Below are positions 1 to 6,776 of a DNA stretch of 45,971 bases, in pieces. Below the pieces are notes generated by a model. It saw only the letters and a list, made by a program, of their open reading frames with translations, ran no database searches and was not told the DNA's origin. Position numbers and translations under genes: made by a program. The stretch is taken from NCBI GenBank assembly GCA_964558665.1, contig CAZLFA010000027.1, forward strand, positions 1 to 45,971, in the 5' to 3' direction. This DNA is from CAZLFA01 sp964558665. GTDB taxonomy: Bacteria; Desulfobacterota; Syntrophia; Syntrophales; PHBD01. How positions within the stretch are numbered: position 1 is the stretch's first letter; each line of letters begins with the position of its first letter.

Positions 1-52
1 TCGATAAGGTCGGGCTGGCTTCATGATCAACCACTGTACTAGAAACCTACTT

Positions 53-106
53 AGTTTCCGTCCGGAAACCGAAAGTTTCAACATCCGGAGGTTCCGGATG
101 GAAACT
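53..106. repeat. Imperfect long inverted repeat at the end of the lipoprotein gene
   Basis: The left arm (53-67) and right arm (92-106) are 15-base inverted copies with one mismatch, built on AGTTTCC(G/A)TCCGGAA. The 24-base interior contains further pieces of the same motif (GAAAC, AGTTTC, ATCCGGA). The right arm overlaps the stop codon of the minus-strand lipoprotein gene by two bases, so transcribed RNA would fold directly after that gene. No U-tract follows, so it may be a dispersed palindromic repeat element rather than a classic terminator. No second copy was noticed in this window. Confidence 0.55.
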
Positions 107-359
107 ACTTAGCAGCGGGTGCAGGCGTCTTGGCAGCAGGCGCGGTTGTTGCGGGCGCCGGAGCGGCTGGCGCAGCTGCCGGAGCTGCCGGGGCCGGTGT
201 CGTCCCTGCTGTTGTTGCTGCCGGAGCAGGCGCTGGCGGCGGAGCGACAGTCTTAACTTCTGCCGGTTTCTTTTCTTCCGCCTTCTGGCATCCAATCAGA
301 GCAAAGGAAAAAGTGGCAAGGATAATCACGGAAAGCATCAAGGCAAACAGCTTCTTCAT
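105..359 (-). CDS. Small Pro/Ala-rich lipoprotein
   Basis: The product is about 84 residues. It starts MKKLFALML, has a hydrophobic stretch and a lipobox ending in L-I-G-C, and a charged linker (QKAEEKK). The rest is almost entirely Ala, Pro and Thr in PAP/APA patterns, probably an extended tether in the periplasm after lipid attachment. The ATG at 357-359 is chosen because a strong AAAGGAGGTGA ribosome site lies ten bases upstream; an upstream start at 383 would put residues before the signal peptide. It is divergent from the hydantoinase-like gene. No enzymatic domain is visible, and such proteins are usually annotated as hypothetical. The GC-rich low-complexity coding makes long spurious frames on the other strand. 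Confidence 0.8.
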   Translation of the reverse strand: MKKLFALMLSVIILATFSFALIGCQKAEEKKPAEVKTVAPPPAPAPAATTAGTTPAPAAPAAAPAAPAPATTAPAAKTPAPAAK

Positions 360-424
360 TAATATTTCACCTCCTTTCACCAAAATGATGACAAGTAATG
401 CAGAGATTACGGGTTTTTTTTACC

Positions 425-453
425 TTGTCAAGACATATTTATCATTATATAAG
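425..453 (+). promoter_or_regulatory. Sigma-70-type promoter for the hydantoinase-like operon
   Basis: TTGTCA (425-430) and TATAAG (448-453) are separated by exactly 17 bases. Transcription would begin near 460, which places an in-frame ATG at 456 outside the transcript and supports the ATG at 495 as the true start. The -35 region also reads TTGACA on the minus strand (427-432), so the divergent lipoprotein gene may share this control region. Confidence 0.6.
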
Positions 454-494
454 ACATGGCCAGCAAGAACTTTCAACATTCGCGGGAGTCAATT

Positions 495-2168
495 ATGATA
501 CTGGGTATAGATGTCGGCGGAACCCACACAGACGCCGTTCTCCTCGAAAATTTTCAAGTCAGGAAAAAATCAAAGGTTGTCACCAATAAGGACAACATCC
601 TTGAATCCCTTCTTAATGCCACCACAGAACTTCTCCGGGATGAAGCACCCGGTAAACTTAAACGAATAGTATTGAGCACAACCGTTTCGACAAATGCCAT
701 TGTACAAAACAAGACTGACCGTGTGGGAATGATTCTGATAAACGGTCCGGGACTCTCAGCTTCACACCTGAAAATAAATGAGGATACACATTTTATTTCC
801 GGATATGTTAATCACCGCGGTATGGAAGTTGCCGGCATTGACAACTCTGAATTAATAACAATTAATCAGAAGTTGAAAAACGAAGGTATTTTTCATGCCG
901 GCATCGTAGGCAAATTCTCAACCAGAAATCCGGCCCAGGAACTTCTGATCCGCAAGCACTTAGATGAATCTTTAAAGCATGTGTCTCTCGGCCACCGGAT
1001 GTCCGGACATCTGAATTATCCGCGCCGGGTGGCTACTACATATCTGAACGAGGCAACCTGGAGCACCTATAATAATTATATAACTCAGGTAGTGGAGTTC
1101 GTACGAAAAAAGAATATCAATGTACCGATCTATATCCTCAAGGCCGACGGAGGAACCTTTGATATCAACCAATCACTTGAATATCCGGTAGAAACTATTT
1201 TATCAGGGCCGTCTGCCAGCATAATGGGCATACTCAGTATGACTAACCCCAAGGAGGACGCAATAGCACTGGATATCGGCGGAACGACAACCGATATTGC
1301 CATTTTTGCTGATGGAGCACCGCTTCTTGAGGCGCAAGGCGTACAGATTGACCGTTACAAAACCCTGATCAGGGGATTGCTCACCAAATCGATCGGCATA
1401 GGCGGTGACAGCCGTATTCAGTATGTTGATAACAGGCTGAAAATCGGACCGGAAAGAGAAGGCATGGCCGCCGCTCTGGGCGGTCCTTACCCGACACCGA
1501 CAGACGCAATGATCATTCTGGGATTGACAGACTTAGGAAACAGAGAAAAAGCAGAAAACGCTTTATCAGATATTTCCGGGCAGATGAATGTTTCTCTTGA
1601 AGAGACGGCAAAGGCCATACTGGAAGAAACATGTCAGAAGATTGTGTTTAATGTCAAAGAAATGCTCAATGAAATAAATAATAAACCTGTTTATACGATT
1701 CACGAGCTGCTGGAGGGGAAGACTCTCGCTCCTAAAACAGCTTACGTCGTTGGGGGACCTGCAGAAGCGATGGCACCCCGTCTTGGTGAATTGCTGAACT
1801 GCCGGATACACATCCCCCAAAACGCAGAAGTCGCCAATGCAATCGGTGCAGCGCTTGCGAGAACAACAGCCGAGATTACAATCTTAGCCGATACGGAACA
1901 GAAAATAATGGCAATCGGCGAAGAGGGGCATCACTCAAGCATATCTTCACGTTTCTCACGCCAGGACGCAATAAGAATCGGCAGGGAGAAGTTAAAGGAA
2001 AAAGCCATTCGCATGGGAGCCAACGAAGAGGATATTGAAATTGAAGTGGTTGAATCACAGGAATTCAATATGGTCAAAGGTTTCTATACGTCGGGTAAAA
2101 ACATCAGGATAAAACTTCAGATCAAACCGGGGCTTATTTCAGGCGCCAGGATGGAAGATACTTTATGA
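495..2168 (+). CDS. Hydantoinase/oxoprolinase family protein (HyuA-like, ASKHA fold)
   Basis: The product is 557 residues. The N-terminus has the Hydant_A_N phosphate motif (GIDVGGTHTDAVLL) and the second actin-fold phosphate motif (ALDIGGTTTDIAIF) near the middle, preceded by LSGPSAS. These are ATP-binding features of the HyuA/acetone-carboxylase/5-oxoprolinase group. It is shorter than typical HyuA (about 680 residues), and no HyuB partner is adjacent, so the substrate is unknown; ATP-dependent amide or lactam opening or a carboxylase-type activation are options. ATG 495 is chosen because GGGAG lies seven bases upstream and the predicted transcription start is near 460. It overlaps the next gene by ATGA, implying translational coupling with the deacetylase-like protein. 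Confidence 0.85.
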   Translation: MILGIDVGGTHTDAVLLENFQVRKKSKVVTNKDNILESLLNATTELLRDEAPGKLKRIVLSTTVSTNAIVQNKTDRVGMILINGPGLSASHLKINEDTHFISGYVNHRGMEVAGIDNSELITINQKLKNEGIFHAGIVGKFSTRNPAQELLIRKHLDESLKHVSLGHRMSGHLNYPRRVATTYLNEATWSTYNNYITQVVEFVRKKNINVPIYILKADGGTFDINQSLEYPVETILSGPSASIMGILSMTNPKEDAIALDIGGTTTDIAIFADGAPLLEAQGVQIDRYKTLIRGLLTKSIGIGGDSRIQYVDNRLKIGPEREGMAAALGGPYPTPTDAMIILGLTDLGNREKAENALSDISGQMNVSLEETAKAILEETCQKIVFNVKEMLNEINNKPVYTIHELLEGKTLAPKTAYVVGGPAEAMAPRLGELLNCRIHIPQNAEVANAIGAALARTTAEITILADTEQKIMAIGEEGHHSSISSRFSRQDAIRIGREKLKEKAIRMGANEEDIEIEVVESQEFNMVKGFYTSGKNIRIKLQIKPGLISGARMEDTL

Positions 2169-3472
2169 CAAAAAAAAGGCGCACGGGTTTGATTTTCTTT
2201 CCCGCTTTCGATTGGGCTATTTCACCCACCCATCCTGAACGAGAGGAACGTCTGCTTTATACACAGGATCAGGTCGTGGAAGAGGGTCTGCTCGATTTTG
2301 ACAACATCATAGAGTATAAACCGGGACTGGCAACATTTGAGGACATTAACCGGACTCATATTTGCGTGCCTGACGCCAGCAGCGTGGTTACCGAGTCACA
2401 CCTCATATCAGCGGGAGGAGCAATTACCGCTGCCGACAAGGTCATGAAGAAAGAGGTGGACAACGCCTTTGCACTGGTAAGGCCGCCGGGTCATCATGCG
2501 ATGCTGGTTGTTCACGGAGCGAGAGGATTCTGCAACATCAACATCGAAGCAGTCATGGTCGAATACATCAGAAAGCACTATGGCGTGGAAAAAATCGCCA
2601 TTGTGGATACAGACTGCCATCATGGCGACGGCACACAGGATATATACTGGAATGACCCGAACACTCTGTGCATATCAATACACCAGGATGGACGCACCCT
2701 GTATCCGGGAAGCGGCTTCCACGATGAATTCGGCGGGCCAAATGCGCTGGGTGCCACCATTAACATTCCCATGCCGCCCAGGACATCGGAGGAGGGATTT
2801 CTGTATGTTCTGGATAATGCCATACTGCCAATTCTGGATGAATTCAAACCTGATCTGGTTATAAATTCAGCGGGACAGGATAATCACTATACAGATCCCA
2901 TAACCAATATGCATTTTACCGCTCAGGGTTACGCAACGCTGAATGACAGACTGTCACCCGACATTGCTGTTCTGGAAGGCGGATACTCCATCGAAAATGC
3001 CCTTCCCTACATCAATGTGGGAATTATTCTGGCCATGGCCGGCATAGACTACAGTCAAGTTAGGGAACCGGACTACAACCCCGCAACACTGAGGCAGACC
3101 GATGAAGTGAGCCGTAAAATCGAGAAGGGCGTGGCAGACATTTACAAGCTTTGGAAGGGTCGTGAAGCCCTGAAAGAAAAGCTGGTCGGCAATGCACAAT
3201 TCGCAAGCCGCCGCAAAGGTATATACTATGACACCGACGGCATCAGTGAACAGCAGGAGGAAATTGTCCGCATCTGTGATGAATGCGGCGGTCTCGTAAT
3301 GATAGATTCGATGTCTGACAGGGGTGACCGCATCTATGCCGTAATCATCCCCAGATGTTCATGTGCAGCATGCAGGCAAAAAGGCGAAGAGATCTATGAT
3401 TCAGCGGCCAAGGGAAAATACGGGCAAATATATTTTCAGGACAAGGATAAAGACATTTTTTTGACCAAATAG
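2165..3472 (+). CDS. Histone deacetylase / acetylpolyamine amidohydrolase superfamily protein with Cys-rich tail
   Basis: The 435-residue product has the whole zinc-amidohydrolase signature. RPPGHH (H110, H111) gives the charge-relay histidines. DxDCHHGDG gives zinc ligands D150 and H152. AGQDNH gives the third ligand D239, and LEGGYS carries the catalytic Tyr274. It should therefore be an active deacetylase-fold amidohydrolase acting on acetylated amines, amides or lysines in the cytoplasm. After the catalytic domain comes an unusual tail with C371, C374, C398, C400 and C403, resembling a small metal-binding module. The start overlaps the stop of the upstream HyuA-like gene (ATGA), so the two products are probably made together. 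Family assignment is secure; substrate is not. Confidence 0.9.
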   Translation: MTKKRRTGLIFFPAFDWAISPTHPEREERLLYTQDQVVEEGLLDFDNIIEYKPGLATFEDINRTHICVPDASSVVTESHLISAGGAITAADKVMKKEVDNAFALVRPPGHHAMLVVHGARGFCNINIEAVMVEYIRKHYGVEKIAIVDTDCHHGDGTQDIYWNDPNTLCISIHQDGRTLYPGSGFHDEFGGPNALGATINIPMPPRTSEEGFLYVLDNAILPILDEFKPDLVINSAGQDNHYTDPITNMHFTAQGYATLNDRLSPDIAVLEGGYSIENALPYINVGIILAMAGIDYSQVREPDYNPATLRQTDEVSRKIEKGVADIYKLWKGREALKEKLVGNAQFASRRKGIYYDTDGISEQQEEIVRICDECGGLVMIDSMSDRGDRIYAVIIPRCSCAACRQKGEEIYDSAAKGKYGQIYFQDKDKDIFLTK

Positions 3473-3579
3473 CGTCCATTCGGGAACTGCGAATGATGAG
3501 GCAGGATGACATAATCAAAAGTCTTATGTGGAAGCGTTTTAAGGCTTAAGAAAAATTAATATTAGAAAGGAACTGCAAA

Positions 3580-3972
3580 ATGAGCGACGAAGTGAACAAA
3601 AGAACCCAGGAGACCGCAAAAAAGCTGTTTAGCAAAGGGGTTAAGATGGATCCCCCTTATCTCATGTGGCGCGAATATGATAAAGATCTCGCCAATGATT
3701 TTTCAAGATTCATCACCGGGAATCTTTATTCCAGAACTGTCCTGACGCTGCCGGAAAGGCAAATGGTTGCCTGCGCTATGCTGGCCGCCCTGAGAGCAAC
3801 AGGCGAACTCAAGCTGCACGTAAATGCCGCGTTAAACGTCGGATGTGATCCAAAGAAACTGGCTGAGATCTTTTTCCAGGTGGCAACATATGCAGGAATG
3901 CCGGCTGTAAACGAAGCTCTCGAAGTTTACAAGGAGGTATTGAAAGAGAGAGGGGAGTGGCCCATTAAATAA
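3580..3972 (+). CDS. Carboxymuconolactone decarboxylase (AhpD-like) family protein
   Basis: The 130-residue, all-helical sequence matches the CMD/PcaC fold. It has a TLPERQMVACAMLAALRATGE helix pair, the conserved LHVNAALNVG segment and the FFQVATYAGMPAVNEAL motif. The CxxC of peroxidase-type AhpD is absent, so it looks like the PcaC-type branch, but no aromatic pathway genes are adjacent. A GAAAGGA ribosome site precedes the ATG. It lies about 100 bases after the deacetylase gene and may be a distal member of that operon. Its last eight bases overlap the tail of the convergent RNase D gene. Confidence 0.85.
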   Translation: MSDEVNKRTQETAKKLFSKGVKMDPPYLMWREYDKDLANDFSRFITGNLYSRTVLTLPERQMVACAMLAALRATGELKLHVNAALNVGCDPKKLAEIFFQVATYAGMPAVNEALEVYKEVLKERGEWPIK

Positions 3973-4822
3973 CGTTTATGACGTCCAACAAATCACTGCC
4001 GTATTGAGAAACCTTTTCAGAAGGCATAATCCCGGCAAGATCATCAATGGTTTTTATTTCCGATTTGGATATCTCTAAAAGATTTGCATTTGAGAGTATC
4101 ATGAAGATAGCCCGGTTAATTTCCCGGGCTTTCTTGTATCTCCAGACATATACGTCCTTGAGACGCTTTTTCTGCTCCGCATTCAAAGCGGAATAGCCCT
4201 GTATCTTTCTATGCCCCCGAGGATCCAGGCTTTTCTCATGCCAGGTTAATGAAGCTATATGTTCAAAATGTTTCTCGGCCTCTTCCTTCAGGCCTTTGTT
4301 TCTTATTTCGTTTTCCAACACCTTATACAAGGCTGAGAGGTAAGCTGTATCCTGAACTGCATATTCCAACTGCTGTTCGCTCAAGGGGCGAACATCCCAC
4401 TGTGAACGCTGTATCTTCTTTTTCTTTGTAAAGTCTATACCTAGATACTGGGTAATCAGCGCAGAAAGGGCAAGGTAATGACAACCCAGCATGGAAGCCG
4501 CCCTGTGCGTGTCGAAAATATTTCTGAAGATAAAGCCATAATCCCTTTTAAGAAGCCTTATGTCATTGTCACCGGCATGAATAACCTTCAGCACGTCGGA
4601 ACTGTTTAAAACATCTTCCAAAAAAGACAAATCGATATTGCTGAGAGGATCTATAAGATATGTAACTTCTCCCGTATTGATTTGTATCAGGCACAATTTG
4701 TCAAAAAAGTATCTGAAGGAGTCATATTCTGTATCCATACACAACAGGGACGAATTCTTCACATCCCTTATCATATCCGGAATCTGATACGATGAATTGA
4801 CCCATACCCATGCACTGTTCAT
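3965..4822 (-). CDS. rnd: Ribonuclease D family 3'-5' exonuclease
   Basis: The 285-residue product carries the DEDDy exonuclease motifs: MDTEYDS (Exo I), VIHAGDNDIRLL (Exo II) and YAVQDTAYL (Exo III with the Tyr). A helical HRDC domain follows in the last 90 or so residues. It would trim 3' ends of structured RNAs such as tRNA precursors. The ATG at 4822 is chosen because it places DTE about 29 residues in, as in other RNase D proteins. A TTG at 4912 would add 30 residues with no recognisable homology. Neither start has a strong ribosome site. The gene ends inside the convergent CMD-like gene (8-base overlap). E. coli RNase D is longer, with a second HRDC-like domain. Confidence 0.88.
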   Translation of the reverse strand: MNSAWVWVNSSYQIPDMIRDVKNSSLLCMDTEYDSFRYFFDKLCLIQINTGEVTYLIDPLSNIDLSFLEDVLNSSDVLKVIHAGDNDIRLLKRDYGFIFRNIFDTHRAASMLGCHYLALSALITQYLGIDFTKKKKIQRSQWDVRPLSEQQLEYAVQDTAYLSALYKVLENEIRNKGLKEEAEKHFEHIASLTWHEKSLDPRGHRKIQGYSALNAEQKKRLKDVYVWRYKKAREINRAIFMILSNANLLEISKSEIKTIDDLAGIMPSEKVSQYGSDLLDVINVI

Positions 4823-5067
4823 TTTATTATGTTTGTTATCCAACAAATTCCCCACGTCTAATGTCTGCACCACTAAGAAGATATTTCTTAAATCATCAAG
4901 CTGTACTTTCAATGCGGAAACTGCTTATCAGATTTTTCCCAAAAGGTCTAAAAAAAACGCCTTCACTGCGCTTTTTGATGTTAATCCTGTATTTCCATGC
5001 ACTAACAGAAAAAATATGATATTTACCGCCTGTCAATGATCATTTTCTCCACTACGGAATTAACAGG

Positions 5068-6621
5068 ATGATTACTAGAAAACAAATATCCTCAAGCATT
5101 CTTGCTCTGATCTTGTTATTTATTGCATCGAAGGATATATCCCTTGCCTATGACGCCCGAAAAGAGGCTGCGTCTGCAAACGTGCTTATGGAAAATGGAT
5201 ACTATCTGGAGGCTGTCGGTGCTTATCAGGATATCATAGACAAAGCCGGTGACTCGGAAACCATAGCTCAAGCCATACTGAATATCGCGAATATTTACAG
5301 TTATTATCTTAGCGATTACGATACAGCTTTAAAGAAATACTGGTTAGTAAAAAAACAATACAGTCAGACATCTGCCGTCGAAAATGCCATATTTAATTCG
5401 GGGATGATTTTTTTTGAAAAAAAACAGTACCCGGAAGCGCTCTACAATTTTCGTGAATATCTTAAAAAATATCCTCACGGCACACGCCGCGAAACGGCGG
5501 AATTTATGATTTCAGCATGCCCTAAAGCCGACAATTCGAAAATTGCCGGTGACAGCAATAGAGATGAAAAGAAGGAGATTAAATTACCGGCAGAAGATGT
5601 TCGCGTCCTGCTTCTTTCCGGCATTCAGGAAGTTCGCATTACCTCCGGAAAGCCATTCAAGATCAGTGAAAGGGGTGAAGATGCTTTTAAAGCGGTAACA
5701 TTATATGCAGGGGAGGAAAACTTAAAAGCGAATAATAAACCTCTGGCCTCAAACTCCGTAATAATGAAACCGCCGCAGGGGTATTTTCTTGAGGTGAACG
5801 GTAATCCATACAGAGGGAATCTGCATATCATAAAAGGTGCAAACAGAAATCTCCTTGTAATCAATGATGTAGGCCTTGAAGATTATCTGCAGGGAGTCGT
5901 GCCGAAGGAGATGTCGCCGCAATGGCCTATAGAGGCGCTGAAGGCCCAAGCCGTTGCAGCACGTTCATTTGTGCTTTATCACAAGGCAAAAAGCAGACAA
6001 AAGGATTATGATGTATCAGCTTCAACAAGCTTCCAGGTCTATGGCGGAATCAAGTCTGAAACTCCGGTCACCAACCAGGCGGTCAAAAACACAAAAGGGA
6101 AAATACTTGCCTACAGGGGCACGCCGATTCTGGCATATTTCCATGCAAACAGCGGCGGTATGACCGAAGATGCAAAATCCGCATGGACAACTGATATTCC
6201 GTACCTTAAATCAGTGAAAGATGAATACAGTTCAATCGCTCCCCATGTTTTGTGGGAAAAATCTTTAGGCCTTGATGCAATATCTCAGATCCTGTCGAAA
6301 AAAGGCATAGATATAGGCGTCATAGAGAAGTTGGAGATATCAGAGACAAGTCCTTCAGGAAGAGCCAATAGAATAAGGATCACAGGACAAAAAGGCGGCA
6401 CTGTTCTTCACGGAAACGATTTCCGGATGAAGATGAACCCGGCTTTAATAAAAAGCACTCTATTTCAGATTTTATCGAACGGCAACTCTGTCACTTTTCG
6501 AGGCAGGGGGTCAGGACACGGTGTTGGAATGAGCCAGTGGGGAGCATATATCATGGCAAAGCAGGGATTGTCTTTCGCGGATATTCTAAAATTCTACTAT
6601 GCAGATGTTGACCTGAACTGA
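5068..6621 (+). CDS. Exported SpoIID/LytB-domain protein with N-terminal TPR-like repeats
   Basis: The 517-residue protein starts with a signal peptide (MITRKQISSSILALILLFIA). About 120 residues of TPR-like helices follow (ANVLMENGYYLEAVGAYQ..., EALYNFREYLKKYP). After a linker, the SpoIID/LytB domain shows YLQGVVPKEMSPQWPIEALKAQAVAARSF, HANSGGMTEDA, the SPSGRA segment and the RGSGHGVGMSQWGA C-terminal signature. SpoIID proteins are peptidoglycan lytic transglycosylases or amidase enhancers, so a periplasmic cell-wall role is likely even in this non-spore-former. The ribosome site is weak (GGAATTAACAGG). A strong hairpin terminator follows. A second SpoIID-domain protein is at 42574-43908. Confidence 0.88.
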   Translation: MITRKQISSSILALILLFIASKDISLAYDARKEAASANVLMENGYYLEAVGAYQDIIDKAGDSETIAQAILNIANIYSYYLSDYDTALKKYWLVKKQYSQTSAVENAIFNSGMIFFEKKQYPEALYNFREYLKKYPHGTRRETAEFMISACPKADNSKIAGDSNRDEKKEIKLPAEDVRVLLLSGIQEVRITSGKPFKISERGEDAFKAVTLYAGEENLKANNKPLASNSVIMKPPQGYFLEVNGNPYRGNLHIIKGANRNLLVINDVGLEDYLQGVVPKEMSPQWPIEALKAQAVAARSFVLYHKAKSRQKDYDVSASTSFQVYGGIKSETPVTNQAVKNTKGKILAYRGTPILAYFHANSGGMTEDAKSAWTTDIPYLKSVKDEYSSIAPHVLWEKSLGLDAISQILSKKGIDIGVIEKLEISETSPSGRANRIRITGQKGGTVLHGNDFRMKMNPALIKSTLFQILSNGNSVTFRGRGSGHGVGMSQWGAYIMAKQGLSFADILKFYYADVDLN

Positions 6622-6658
6622 AACAGTGACGATGTCGTTTTCTATTACGACTGATTTA

Positions 6659-6697
6659 AAAACCCCACCGGCTGCTTTAAGCAGGTGGGGTTTTTTT
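6659..6697. terminator. Bidirectional rho-independent terminator
   Basis: AAAACCCCACC (6659-6669) and GGTGGGGTTTT form an 11-base stem around a 14-base loop. A run of seven T follows on the plus strand, and five T on the minus strand. It sits between the convergent SpoIID gene (ends 6621) and the ppsA gene (ends 6777) and can serve both. Confidence 0.9.
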
Positions 6698-6776
6698 AGT
6701 TCAAAGGTTGTTTTTTATTCTCTGCTATTCCGTCGTGCCCGTATGGCGCTCCCCGGCTTAAACAGATAACTGTTTT

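Noticed and set aside
456..494. Upstream ATG for the hydantoinase-like gene
   Set aside because: It precedes the predicted transcription start and adds residues with no homology; the ATG at 495 has the ribosome site.
130..498. Plus-strand Ala/Gly-rich open frame
   Set aside because: It is the antisense of the Pro/Ala-rich lipoprotein, with low-complexity codons and no family match.
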